Of a stretch of DNA of 50,754 nt, positions 17,001 to 24,661 are shown one piece after another (positions within the stretch are counted from its first letter, which is position 1; every line of letters starts with the position of its first letter). The notes beneath the pieces are model-generated. The model was given only the letters and a program-made list of their open reading frames with translations, was not told where the DNA came from and did not search any database. The stretch spans positions 1 through 50,754 of the forward strand of contig NZ_BMMS01000038.1 in NCBI RefSeq assembly GCF_014646055.1, given 5' to 3'. The position numbers were made by a program, and so were the translations under genes. Source of the DNA: Wenjunlia tyrosinilytica (GTDB lineage Bacteria; Actinomycetota; Actinomycetes; Streptomycetales; Streptomycetaceae).

Positions 17001-18305
17001 ATCCTCACCCGCGAGCAGGAGGCCAAGCAACGTATCGCGAACGCCGTCCACGCCCTCCCCGCGGCGCAGCGAGCCCGCAACGAATTCCACGACCTGCGCG
17101 TGCGCGCGGAAGAGGAGGAGAAGCGCCTGCGGGGGAACCTGGCGGACCAGGAGACGGCGGTCATCGACACCGGCAGCGCTCTTCGCGGTGCTCTCGGCCG
17201 ACAAGAGGTGGTGCGCGGTGCCGGGCTGGACCGGTCCTCGCTGCCCGAGTACGTATCGGACGATCCCGGCGCGGACGTCCGCAGCCGTCTGCGAGCACTG
17301 CGGGCGCTCGCCGACGCCGTGGAGCAGGCCCTCGGCCGCCCGAAGGGCGAGGTGTCGGACAGTACCCTGCTCAACCGCCACACCGAGCTGCGCGACCAAC
17401 TGGCCGGCGGGTTCGACGCGCAGCTGGAAGAACGCGACGGGATCAAGGTGTGCCGCCTGGTCGACGACCACGGATCCCATGACGTCGCGGCCGTGGGCGA
17501 GCGGATCGCGGTCCAGGCCGCGGAGGCCCGGGGACGGCTCACCGAGCGCGAGCGCGAGGTGTTCCAGCGGTTCCTGACCGGCGAGCTCGGCGACCACCTC
17601 TCGGCACAGGTCATCACCGCGGCGAACCTGGTCGCAGCTCTCAACGACACCCTGCGGACCGTACGCACATCCCACGGTCTTGGTGTCGAGCTGCTGTGGA
17701 AGCTGGACGAGGACGTGGACGCGGACGTGCGCGCGGCCGTCGAGCTGCTGCGCAGTGCGTCGAGCCTCAGGACGCGCGAGCAGACCGAGCAGCTCCGCGA
17801 GGTACTGCAACGCCGGATCGAGGACGCCCGACGCGCCGACCCGTCAGCCGGTTACGCCGCCCATCTGCGGACCGCGCTGGACTACCGCGACTGGTTCCGT
17901 TTCCACACCTTCGTGGTCGAGGACGCGGCCCCGGGCCGCCGTCGGAAGCTCACCGGCCGGACCGGGCTCAGCCAGGGCGAGCAGCGGGTGCTCTCCTACC
18001 TCGTGCTCTTCGCCGCGGCTGCCGCCCACTTCACCAGCCTCGCCGAGTCGGCACCACACGCGCCACGGCTGATCCTCCTGGACGACGCCTTCGCCAAGGT
18101 CGACGAACCCACCCATGGCCGACTGGGCCGCATCCTCGTGGACCTCGATCTCGACTTCGTCCTCACCAGCGAGCGGCTCATGGGCAACTGGCCCGAGGTT
18201 CCGTCTCTGCACATCTACGAGTGTCTGCGTGATCCCCATGTGCGCGGGGTGGCCACCCTGCACTACACCTGGGACGGTCGGCACCGGCGTCTGGTGTCGG
18301 TGTGA
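14067..18305 (+). CDS. jetC: Wadjet component JetC, SMC-like ATPase (TIGR02680)
   Basis: The 1412-residue protein is the MukB/SMC-like motor that drives loop extrusion. Walker A (GKNGAGKSK) lies at residues 53-61, two long coiled-coil arms rich in Glu, Arg and Ala flank a central hinge-like region around residues 600-760, the ABC signature GLSQGEQRVLSY lies near 1300-1311, and Walker B (LILLDDAF) lies near 1336-1343. The arrangement of head, coil, hinge, coil and head is complete. ATG 14067 overlaps the jetB stop; the open frame extends to 13203 but only in the shadow of jetB. The stop overlaps jetD (GTGA). Such proteins are often misnamed SbcC. Here the DUF2397, DUF2398 and TIGR02679 partners decide the identity. 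Confidence 0.93.
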   Translation: MTTDARGLVPLPRSGPATTTSVRFRLHRAGIQNVWQYDAQEFSFGHGRLLLRGKNGAGKSKALEMLLPYLLDGDSRALDATGTGRTTLAWLMLDGFEQTNRLGYLWAEFRGTADDGSHRHLTLGAAIRASKSTQKALPTFFVTPLRIGEDLQLVEAGKPLPVDRLKEIVGSDNATERAVLHRSRVARELFGITDATRYRNLTQLLHRLRRPTVGDRIEHGGLASLLSETLPGLDEDVVEKVARNLHDLDAVRDELGRLERTNAALRTFLTSYRGYLAGVLRTSAQRVSHELGVLQQRRRAAGDAAQRTSDLRTQEEESEGRLETLRDGEQAARTDLAALHASHAYRSLGELSERRGTVEALHSAAVAAFTTVRNAHDAEESAAERLAEGVEHLGSRLAELGTEHRELLTQAEKAGLPTGHLGEAVALPGTVLAQATETKLTTPDGETRTVRHRSVVRVDTATTHEGLRSWQNQLENVEAVARNRARMVQEVTRLISRADEARARAAQADAERERLEGEAEEAAGRLDVSRQKVAEESGAYARRVTEWAAHTGTALGPGCPPLDAVHAAVGRETSTDAPFADRTLPPDIDSQAWQAAQAALESYGEELTARRDALALGSGRLGEELDRLAEQKRDWERRTDPEPTAPPHRVAARTPGSGAPFYRLVDFADDLAPADRAGLEGALEASGILDAWVGADGVLFDPGTRDTLLRPGPVLSDGPSLASALRPAPEPGCGVTSERVERLLTALALAPAEEASAHDAVYYDGSWRLGVLSGRHDKGVTEYVGAAVRAETRRRILAELEERIAQTEQRLADVREELAVADAMRRALTLAERDFPRARNLADAWSRTESAERALGDLTTKAARAARLAEEARVLAVSARAEAEATSTAHDLPSDPAALDRVRTALAALLSGIGHLRRAVGGTGERLGANQADAERHERAREDRVDAEEGYGLHLAALRTAQQDLRTREEAIGSSEEEILTREQEAKQRIANAVHALPAAQRARNEFHDLRVRAEEEEKRLRGNLADQETAVIDTGSALRGALGRQEVVRGAGLDRSSLPEYVSDDPGADVRSRLRALRALADAVEQALGRPKGEVSDSTLLNRHTELRDQLAGGFDAQLEERDGIKVCRLVDDHGSHDVAAVGERIAVQAAEARGRLTEREREVFQRFLTGELGDHLSAQVITAANLVAALNDTLRTVRTSHGLGVELLWKLDEDVDADVRAAVELLRSASSLRTREQTEQLREVLQRRIEDARRADPSAGYAAHLRTALDYRDWFRFHTFVVEDAAPGRRRKLTGRTGLSQGEQRVLSYLVLFAAAAAHFTSLAESAPHAPRLILLDDAFAKVDEPTHGRLGRILVDLDLDFVLTSERLMGNWPEVPSLHIYECLRDPHVRGVATLHYTWDGRHRRLVSV

Positions 18306-19573
18306 GCGGGCTGCCCTCCGCAACGCGCGACTGGCTGACGGGACCTGGGCTCACCCGGCTCTGGGAGGGGGTACGCAAACGTCTGGAGAGCAACGGCGTG
18401 CAGGTCACCGGTTCGCTCCGGCTGACCGTGGTGAACGCCCAGGAACGCAACGACCTGTCTCTCCTCCTGGGCAAACCCCTCACAGGTGCCGCAGTGACCG
18501 TACGGCTCGACGTGCTCGACGCACGGCTACGCGTCTCGGCCGCCGGACTCGGCCTCAGGGAGACCCTTGAGGAACTCGGCCCGCCACTCACCGACCGCCG
18601 TGCCGCCCGCGCGGACGTTGCGGCGCGGCGGCAGCGGGTCTGGTCGTCCCTCGCTTCATCGTTGGACGCCTCCCCCCTCGCCGGCCAGGAATGGCCCCGG
18701 CAGTGGTACGACCTGCTGCGCCGTGCCGGCGTTCCGAGAGGCGTGACGCCCGAAGCAGCGTCATGGACACTCCAGCAGGCGGTCCAAGTCCTCACCGTTC
18801 TCCTCGGCTCCGAGCGCAGCGGCACACACGGCCGAGGAGAACTCGCCGCCGTGGTGACCGGCTCCGCTCACGGCCTGGACGACGGCACATGGCTCGCACG
18901 CCTCGTCCAACGCGGTGTCGCCCTCGCCCATGGCACCGAGTTCCCCGACGACGCGGCCGGTCGACGCGCTCTGTGGCGGTTGGTGTCCATCACGCCGGAC
19001 GAGGTCTCCAGCACGGTGCTGGCCTACGGGCTGCGACCCGTCGGCGAGGGCTGGCGGGAGCGTGCCCTGCGGGAGCGGGCTGAACATCACTCCGAAGCCC
19101 ACCTCACACCGCGCGACCTGCATGGCCTGCGGCTGCGACTTCCCGCCGGAACAATGATCCACATCTGCGAGAACCCGCGCGTGGTGGAAGCCGCGGCGGA
19201 CGCGGCCTGCGTCCAACCCCTGGTGTGCACGTCCGGCAGCGCCGCCACGGTGGTCCTCACGCTTCTCGACGCCCTCGCCGCCACGGGCTGCCGCTTCGCG
19301 TACCACGGTGACTTCGACTGGCCGGGGGTCGCTCTGGCCAACCGGGTCATCCGCCGCTACGACGCCTTGCCGTGGCGCATGGGCACCGCGGATTACGAGC
19401 ACCTGGTCGCTCGCAGTCAGGCTGAGGGCATCCCTCAGCTGGCGCTCGACGGCCAGCCGGTCAGCGCGGACTGGGACCCGGATCTCGCCCCTGCCATGAC
19501 CGCCCTCGGCGTCGCGCTCCATGAGGAGGCCACCCTCGAACTTCTGGTCGACGACCTGTCACACCAGACGTAG
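18302..19573 (+). CDS. jetD: Wadjet component JetD, Toprim-type nuclease (TIGR02679, DUF2399)
   Basis: The 423-residue protein is the nuclease that cuts DNA once the JetABC motor has tested it as a small circle. The C-terminal half carries Toprim-like residues: Glu290 in ICENPRVVEAA, and Asp337 and Asp339 in YHGDFDWPG, which would bind the catalytic metal as in topoisomerase VI subunit A. The N-terminal part (RLWEGVRKRLESNG, NDLSLLLGKPL) is the arm-like domain typical of the TIGR02679 group. GTG 18302 overlaps the jetC stop by four bases, which fixes the start. All catalytic acidic residues are present, so the system is likely active. A terminator-like hairpin follows at 19598. Confidence 0.9.
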   Translation: MSGLPSATRDWLTGPGLTRLWEGVRKRLESNGVQVTGSLRLTVVNAQERNDLSLLLGKPLTGAAVTVRLDVLDARLRVSAAGLGLRETLEELGPPLTDRRAARADVAARRQRVWSSLASSLDASPLAGQEWPRQWYDLLRRAGVPRGVTPEAASWTLQQAVQVLTVLLGSERSGTHGRGELAAVVTGSAHGLDDGTWLARLVQRGVALAHGTEFPDDAAGRRALWRLVSITPDEVSSTVLAYGLRPVGEGWRERALRERAEHHSEAHLTPRDLHGLRLRLPAGTMIHICENPRVVEAAADAACVQPLVCTSGSAATVVLTLLDALAATGCRFAYHGDFDWPGVALANRVIRRYDALPWRMGTADYEHLVARSQAEGIPQLALDGQPVSADWDPDLAPAMTALGVALHEEATLELLVDDLSHQT

Positions 19574-19597
19574 GCGTGCCGGGCTCTGGGAGCCATC

Positions 19598-19626
19598 AGA
19601 GCGCCGTCCTTCAGGAGCGGCGCTCT
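19598..19626 (+). terminator. Terminator-like hairpin after jetD
   Basis: The arms agagcgccg (19598-19606) and cggcgctct (19618-19626) are exact complements with an 11-base loop. They lie 25 bases after the jetD stop codon and 18 bases before the end of the convergent DGQHR gene. It can end both transcripts. Confidence 0.65.
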
Positions 19627-19643
19627 TCGTTCCGGTTCATCGC

Positions 19644-20909
19644 CTACAGGGCGGCGGGGGCCTTCTTGTACCAGCTGGCGATAACGCCCACTAGGTGGAC
19701 GATGTTCTGCGTCCGCATGATCGGTGCCGAAGCGTTCGGCTCGAAGTCGACGTTGGCCGCGGTGGTACGCCAAATGCTGGTCTCGGAGACCGGCGCGGCC
19801 ATGTGCGGGTCGAGGCGCTTGAAGAAGTCGGTGACGTCGTCGAGCTCTACCGGGTTCTCGCCCGCCCGCAGTTCTCGGAACACTCCACCGAGAACACGGA
19901 GCATACCCACCGAGCCGAGGAGCGATGCCCGGCGTACTTCCTGGGCCATGGTGAGCTCCCCGGGCTGACGCTCCGCCTCGGGGTCGTCCTCGGTGAGGGA
20001 GGCGAGGTCGGTGAAGCCGTTGGAGATGACGTCGAGGAAGTCCTTGACCTGCTCGATCACCTCGCCGTCGGTGAGAGTCTGCTCGGCCTTTTTGCTGATC
20101 CGGCCGCCGGCACCGGCGATGACGGCGCGGGTGATGTCGGCGACGTGCTTGGCACCCATGAAATTGGGGTTCTTGAGCGTCATGCGGTCCTGCTCGGCGT
20201 CGACTCGGCCCTTCAGCAGCGGGTGGTCGATGACGTCGGACAGGGTGCGGTTGGCAACCTTGTAGCTGTCGAACCGGGCGCGGACGGCGCTGCTGATGCC
20301 CTTGGCGTTGTCGGCGACGTCCACGAACATCTGCTGAGACTTGATCGGGTCCGGCTCGACATAGATGTCCAGGCCGACGTACTCGGCCTTGAGGCGATTC
20401 ATCTGGCCGATGAGCTTCTCGCGCTCGGCCTCGAGTTTCTCGGCCTTCTCCGGGCTGACCTTGCGAGCCATTTCGCGGTCGACCGCGGAGATGGCGTCCG
20501 TGATGCGCTGCTTCTCAATGGCGACGCCCAGCACGCGGTGCTGGCCGTCGATGGTCCGCAGGCTGGAGATGCCGCCGATCGCCCACGGAACGGTGAGGTA
20601 GCCGACGGCGCCCTGGTCATCGACCTTCTCGAAGGTGCATCCGCCGCCGTCCCGGGCCAGCAGAGCGGGGGCCACCCAGTCCTGCTTCGTGTCGAGGTAC
20701 TCGCCGAAGTGCTTGGCGTGAAGCCGGTCGACCTTGCGGTTGTCCTTGTCGACGTTGTTCGGATCGGGGACGGGGAGGATGGTCGGCAGGTCGAGGAGGG
20801 GGACGCGCACGCTGTAGACCGTGCGGCCGCCCTGAGGGGTCTTGATGGCGAGGTACGTGCTGGAGTCCTGCGGCTTGGACAGTCGCAGCGGGTCGACGGC
20901 GATGCTCAC
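19644..20909 (-). CDS. DGQHR-domain protein, DndB-like
   Basis: The 421-residue protein has the hallmark TIDGQHRVLG near residues 118-127, preceded by VDRLHAKHFGEYL and followed by a charged helix and by VDVADNAKGISSAVRARFDS. This is the pattern of DGQHR proteins, including DndB, which regulates DNA phosphorothioation. DndA, C, D and E are not in the window, so this is an orphan here. Many such orphans occur in Streptomyces and their roles are unclear. GTG 20909 is preceded by ggggg at a suitable distance. The gene converges on the Wadjet operon, which suggests membership of the same defence neighbourhood, but functional linkage is inference. Confidence 0.8.
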   Translation of the reverse strand: MSIAVDPLRLSKPQDSSTYLAIKTPQGGRTVYSVRVPLLDLPTILPVPDPNNVDKDNRKVDRLHAKHFGEYLDTKQDWVAPALLARDGGGCTFEKVDDQGAVGYLTVPWAIGGISSLRTIDGQHRVLGVAIEKQRITDAISAVDREMARKVSPEKAEKLEAEREKLIGQMNRLKAEYVGLDIYVEPDPIKSQQMFVDVADNAKGISSAVRARFDSYKVANRTLSDVIDHPLLKGRVDAEQDRMTLKNPNFMGAKHVADITRAVIAGAGGRISKKAEQTLTDGEVIEQVKDFLDVISNGFTDLASLTEDDPEAERQPGELTMAQEVRRASLLGSVGMLRVLGGVFRELRAGENPVELDDVTDFFKRLDPHMAAPVSETSIWRTTAANVDFEPNASAPIMRTQNIVHLVGVIASWYKKAPAAL

Positions 20910-21130
20910 GAGAAGCCCCCAATGGAATCAGCCACGCACTTGACTGGCGCGGCAACAACCAAACCGTAGGGTGCAGTCGGTAATCCATACGGTTAACTTT
21001 TTACCTTTCGCCTTAAGTTGGCGATAGCTGTCCTCAAGTTGTGGATGTGCACGACCGAATTTGACGGCGACTGCCCGATTGCGTGTGGCGCAGCCCGTGA
21101 GGGGTAAAAGGCCGCCATCCCGACACAGGC
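20910..21130. other. Promoter region of the DGQHR gene
   Basis: This AT-richer stretch has no supported gene. On the minus strand it contains a run with gttaacc and several T/A-rich hexamers about 90-110 bases upstream of the GTG. A definite -35/-10 pair cannot be chosen. Confidence 0.35.
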
Positions 21131-21164
21131 CAGGGCCTGATCCATTCCAATGGATCAGGCCCTG
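21131..21164. terminator. Perfect 16-bp hairpin, second terminator after the glucanase gene
   Basis: The arms cagggcctgatccatt (21131-21146) and aatggatcaggccctg (21149-21164) are exact complements with only two bases between them. It lies downstream of the hairpin at 21196-21218 in the direction of the glucanase gene, so the two may act in series. It also insulates the DGQHR promoter. Confidence 0.65.
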
Positions 21165-21195
21165 ACGCGTTGCCGACCTTCCGGGGGGAGCGGGG

Positions 21196-21218
21196 CGGCC
21201 CGCCCGCTGGGCGGGCCG
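21196..21218 (-). terminator. GC-rich terminator of the glucanase gene
   Basis: The arms cggcccgccc (21196-21205) and gggcgggccg (21209-21218) are perfect complements with a three-base loop. They start 14 bases after the stop of the minus-strand family 16 glycosidase. Confidence 0.75.
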
Positions 21219-21231
21219 TCCTCGTGAGAGG

Positions 21232-22731
21232 TCAGCTGAAGGGGATGTCGACCACTGACTGGTTGCCTACGCCGACCGTGGAGGGGCCGTTGCCGATGGC
21301 GTTCCAGACTTCGACCCGGACCTTTCCGTTGACCAGGTTGCCCAGGCTGCCCGTGCTGGATTTCAGGCCCCGGCTTTGGGTGTAGTGCTCGTAGCCGGTG
21401 ACCGGGTCGGTGGCGAAGTAGTTGTACGTTTCCGTGCGGTCCCAGCTGCCGTCGCCGGTCAGGTCGTACGAGACGCGGACCTGCTGGCCGTTGCCGACCG
21501 CGGTCCCCGCGTCCACGGAGAGGTCGAACTGGGTGGAGCCGCCGTTGTAGGTGCGGGTGATGCCGGAGGAGGTGAACGTCTGCGGCTGGGTCGGCGTCCC
21601 GTCGTGGTTGGCGCCGCCGGCCGAGGCCACGGTGACGTCGGCGGCGGATCCCGTCGAGTCGCCGAGGGCGCCTCCGCTACGCAGGTAGAGCGTGGGCGAA
21701 CCGGACGCCGGAGGTGTGGAGGAGGGCGACGGCGAGGGGGATGTGATGGTGGAGCCGCCGCGGCTCCAGACGCCGACGTAGTCGACGATCATCGGATGGC
21801 CGGGTTCGGTCGCGGCGGTCGGGGTGGAGCCGCCCAGCGCGTCGGGGAAGGCGCCGCCGATGGAGACATTGAGCAGAATGAAGTAGCCCGCGTGATCGGT
21901 CATGTTGGACCAGGTGGCGGCGTCGAACTGACTCTGGTTCACGCTGTGGTACTGCGTTCCATCGACGTACCAGCGCAGCTGGTTGGGGGTGACGCTGCGG
22001 TCCCACTCGAATGTGTAGGTGTGGAAGGCGGACTGGCATGTGGAGTTGGGACAGGCACGGCTGCTGCCGAGACCTGTCGTCTCGTTGCACGGCCCGCCGG
22101 GGTTCACGCCGCAGTGCAAGGTGCCGAACACGGAGTTCAAGCCGTTGACGTTCTCCATGATGTCGTACTCGCCGATGCTGGGCCAGTTCCAGTAGTTGCC
22201 CCGGTAGGGCGACCCGACCGCCCAGAAGGCCGGCCAGTATCCGCTGGCGGCGGCTCCTGTGACATTCGGCATCTGAATGCGGCTCTCGATGCGCAGGGTA
22301 CCGCCCGCCGGTGCCTTGAAGTCCGCCCGGCGGGTCTCGATGCGGGACGAGGTCCAGTTGCCGGAGCCGTCACGCAGCGGGGTGATCTTCAGGTTGCCCG
22401 AGCCGTCGAGGCTGATGTTGTTCGTGGAGTCGGTGAAGCTCTGGACCTCGTTGGTGCCCCAGTTGGCGGGTCCGCCGGGGTAGGAGTGGCCCAGGTCGAA
22501 CTGCCAGTTGGCCGACGACGGCAGTGTGCCGCTGGCGCCGTTGAAGTCGTCGCTCCACTCCAGGTTCCAGCCGGGGGTGGACGGGACGGCGCCGTGCGCC
22601 TGGGGAGTGGCGACGAGGGAAGCGGCCGCGCCGACGAGGGCCAGGGTCGTGGCTATGAGCGCACTCAGTAGTGCACGGCGTCGGCGGGGCAGGGGCGGAG
22701 GTGGGGCGGTGTCTGTGGTTCTCGTGCTCAC
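21232..22731 (-). CDS. Secreted family 16 endo-beta-1,3-glucanase with C-terminal binding module
   Basis: The 499-residue enzyme should hydrolyse beta-1,3-glucans such as laminarin or fungal wall glucan outside the cell. It starts with an Arg-rich signal peptide (PRRRRALLSALIATTLALVG) with likely cleavage after AQAHG-type residues near 47. The catalytic domain spans about residues 50-325, with the ExDxxE motif EYDIME at 188-193 (nucleophile E188, acid/base E193) and WPAFW just before. After a Ser-Pro linker (PSPSPSSTPP), residues 345-499 form a beta-rich domain that I take for a glucan-binding module, possibly CBM56. GTG 22731 is preceded by aggagg at nine bases. A LacI-type palindrome lies 43 bases upstream. 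Tandem hairpins follow. Confidence 0.9.
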   Translation of the reverse strand: MSTRTTDTAPPPPLPRRRRALLSALIATTLALVGAAASLVATPQAHGAVPSTPGWNLEWSDDFNGASGTLPSSANWQFDLGHSYPGGPANWGTNEVQSFTDSTNNISLDGSGNLKITPLRDGSGNWTSSRIETRRADFKAPAGGTLRIESRIQMPNVTGAAASGYWPAFWAVGSPYRGNYWNWPSIGEYDIMENVNGLNSVFGTLHCGVNPGGPCNETTGLGSSRACPNSTCQSAFHTYTFEWDRSVTPNQLRWYVDGTQYHSVNQSQFDAATWSNMTDHAGYFILLNVSIGGAFPDALGGSTPTAATEPGHPMIVDYVGVWSRGGSTITSPSPSPSSTPPASGSPTLYLRSGGALGDSTGSAADVTVASAGGANHDGTPTQPQTFTSSGITRTYNGGSTQFDLSVDAGTAVGNGQQVRVSYDLTGDGSWDRTETYNYFATDPVTGYEHYTQSRGLKSSTGSLGNLVNGKVRVEVWNAIGNGPSTVGVGNQSVVDIPFS

Positions 22732-22773
22732 GGAGGAGCACCTCCTGACGGGAGGGTGGTTCGCGCAGGATTG

Positions 22774-22787
22774 AGAGCGCTCTCAGG
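22774..22787 (-). promoter_or_regulatory. LacI-family operator, CebR-like palindrome
   Basis: The sequence tgagagcgctctca is a perfect 14-bp palindrome 43 bases upstream of the glucanase GTG. It has the central AGCGCT core of Streptomyces LacI-family operators such as the CebR box TGGGAGCGCTCCCA. Its placement fits repression of the glucanase gene until a glucan oligosaccharide is present. The regulator is not in the window. Confidence 0.75.
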
Positions 22788-22949
22788 CTTTTTAGGCCCC
22801 GCCCCCGAATGACGTCAATGTTTTGAACGTGTTAACTTCTTGAACGCTTTTGAGCATCCGCAATGGCAGATCGGTCAACTACCGCACAGATATGGCCCGT
22901 TGCCTCCAACTTTGGGGGTCGAATACAGTGTCGACCCCCTTGAAACAGG

Positions 22950-23338
22950 ATGGTGGTGCGCCGCCCCGTGATCGCCACTCCGGCCAAATCCAGCGATCTG
23001 TCCCATTTGATCGCCTTTCGGGAGGAGGCCGCGGGGTGGATCCAGGAGCTTGGATACGACCAGTGGCGGCAGGCTTATCCTCCGGAGCGGCTGTCGGACG
23101 GCATTGACTCGGGGAGCGTCTTCTTGGTGCGCGACGCAGCGGTGACTGCCGCGACGCTCACGCTCACCGTCGACGCCGACCCGGAGCTCTGGGGGGATGG
23201 CGAGCTCGGTGAGCCCGCGGGCTTGGTCTCCAAACTCACCGTGGCCCGGACACACGGCGGTCAGAACCTCGAGGGCGGTTGATCGACTGGGCCGTGGATC
23301 GGGCATTTCGGGCAGGAGCCAAGTGGCTGCGACTCGAC
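22950..23338 (+). pseudogene. GNAT acetyltransferase, frameshifted and truncated
   Basis: The first frame encodes PAKSSDLSHLIAFREEAAGW and later GLVSKLTVARTHGGQNL, which are the N-terminus and acetyl-CoA-binding loop of a GNAT enzyme, and stops at 23280-23282. From about 23270 the next frame continues RLIDWAVDRAFRAGAKWLRL followed by DA, the expected continuation of the fold. It then ends abruptly where the sequence becomes the tail of the minus-strand DUF4760-like relic. So the gene has one frameshift and has lost its C-terminal strands, most likely through the deletion that joined the two relics. Confidence 0.65.
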
Positions 23339-23808
23339 GCGTGCAGGCGCGGTTCGCCCTGGTCGTGCCGCTGGCTCTCGATCCATGGGCGGTAGTTCTC
23401 GTACAGGGCGCGATCACCCCGCCCCACGCCTAGTCGATGACGGCAACGCCGAAGGCGTCCGACTGCGCGGCCACACCCAGGTAGTTGTAGATGGTCAGGT
23501 ACCCGGAGACCAGCCTCATCGCATCGCCGTCGCCCACCGCCGACCGGCTGATGAGCGCCGCCACGGCCGCCTGGTCCCGGTCGTCGGGGACGCCCTCGTC
23601 GCGCAGTGCCCTGCGCCGGTCCATCGTGGCGCTGAGGTACTCCATCGTCGCCTGCTCGCGCCGCCGGTCGTGGTCCAGCGTCGTCGTGGTCCAGCGTCGT
23701 GGAACGGGACAGCATCAGCAGTTGCCATGCCAGCGCGCCGAAGGCGACGACGCCGACCACGAGAGTGCCCAACGAAGCTATGAGAGACCAGCGTTCATAC
23801 GACGTCAC
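23338..23808 (-). pseudogene. DUF4760-like membrane-anchored protein, broken by a 16-bp duplication and a stop
   Basis: From ATG 23808 the product begins MTSYERWSLIASLGTLVVGV and continues with a membrane helix. At 23667-23698 a perfect 16-bp tandem duplication shifts the frame. Removing one copy gives SRSTTLDHDRRREQATMEYL, continuing through MDRRRALRDEG to LTIYNYLGVAAQSDAFGVAV. A TAG then follows at about 23431-23433. After one more shift the expected ALYENYRPWIESQR tail appears. The pattern of a membrane helix, REQATMEYL and ENYRPWI is that of DUF4760 proteins as I remember them. Three lesions make it dead. Confidence 0.6.
23667..23698. repeat. Perfect 16-bp tandem duplication
   Basis: The unit gtcgtggtccagcgtc occurs twice head to tail at 23667-23682 and 23683-23698, followed by a partial third copy (gtgg). 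It disrupts the overlapping minus-strand gene, and deleting one unit restores the reading frame. Confidence 0.9.
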
Positions 23809-23868
23809 GTCCGCCTACCCCACGGATGCCATGGAGGAGTTCCGCCACTTCGGCGAAGGTCCCCGACC

Positions 23869-24432
23869 TCAGCCGGCCGCGGTGCCGTCGGCTTCCAGTG
23901 CTCGGCGCCCGGCGTCCGCGAACGCCTTGAGGGCCGCGGTGAACTCGAGCCCCGCCATGGCCAGGTCGTCGGTCGTCGAGCGGCGGTACCGCTCGTCGGC
24001 TTGCGGATGATCCTCCAGGGCGCGGATGGCTTCTCCCAGGGGCTTGATGCACCGGTGCGCCTCGCCGGTGACCTCGAGCATCGGCTCGATGATCGACTCC
24101 GGCCCCTCGAGCTGCACATGGGTCCCCAGGTGGTCCAGCTTCTCCACCTCCTGATGGAACACGTCCATCTCGCCCACATGGGCGTCCTGGTACCTGCCGA
24201 GGGCTCGCTCCACCGCGCGCCCCTGGGCGATGAAGTCGGCGTACGCCTGCCGACGAGGCTCCCGTCGCTCGCGGTGGTGGTCGAAGCCGAGCTGACGCCG
24301 GGCGCTCCGCTCCTGAGCGGCGAGTTGCCGCTCCGTGCTTCGAGCGCCCCACCAGCTGGTCGCGAACGCCGCGGCGGTCGTCCCCACCGCTCCCACCATC
24401 GCTCCCAGAACGGCAGCCGTCCCCGCATCCAT
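23869..24432 (-). CDS. Small membrane-anchored helical protein of unknown function
   Basis: The 187-residue product starts MDAGTAAVLGAMVGAVGTTA with one N-terminal membrane helix (about residues 3-26). A charged helical cytoplasmic part follows: ERQLAAQERSARRQL, then RRQAYADFIAQGRAVERALG, then helices to the end. I recognise this architecture as common among Streptomyces hypothetical proteins but cannot name a function. ATG 24432 is chosen because the helix follows directly; the open frame runs back to 24546 with non-conserved-looking sequence. The site agggg lies rather far upstream. It has the same layout as the broken DUF4760-like gene 60 bp downstream on the same strand, so the two may have worked together. 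Confidence 0.6.
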   Translation of the reverse strand: MDAGTAAVLGAMVGAVGTTAAAFATSWWGARSTERQLAAQERSARRQLGFDHHRERREPRRQAYADFIAQGRAVERALGRYQDAHVGEMDVFHQEVEKLDHLGTHVQLEGPESIIEPMLEVTGEAHRCIKPLGEAIRALEDHPQADERYRRSTTDDLAMAGLEFTAALKAFADAGRRALEADGTAAG

Positions 24433-24555
24433 GGCCACAGTCTGGCCGACCCCTCCCGCCGAACAGCCGACGGGTTCCCACCGGGCGGCGCCCACCACCC
24501 CGTCCGGCCTGGGCGCCTTCTCCTCCGTAGTCGGGCGCGGACTCACCGCACATCA

Positions 24556-24597
24556 CCAGCGTGTTTCGGTGGGCTCCCAGCACTCCCCAGCGTGTTT
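24556..24597. promoter_or_regulatory. Pair of 11-bp direct repeats upstream of the sigma factor gene
   Basis: The sequence ccagcgtgttt occurs at 24556-24566 and 24587-24597, 31 bp apart (about three helical turns), ending 64 bases before the ATG at 24662. The spacing is compatible with a regulator binding one face of the DNA or with duplicated promoter elements. This is a suggestion only. Confidence 0.35.
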
Positions 24598-24661
24598 ACC
24601 GGACGGTAATGTCCCCTGCCATCGGCGCCCGCACCTTGGGCGTCAGCGCGAAGGGGCACTG

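Noticed and set aside
19644-20909. Complete Dnd phosphorothioation cluster
   Set aside because: Only the DndB-like gene is present; no cysteine desulfurase, DndC, DndD or DndE is in the window.
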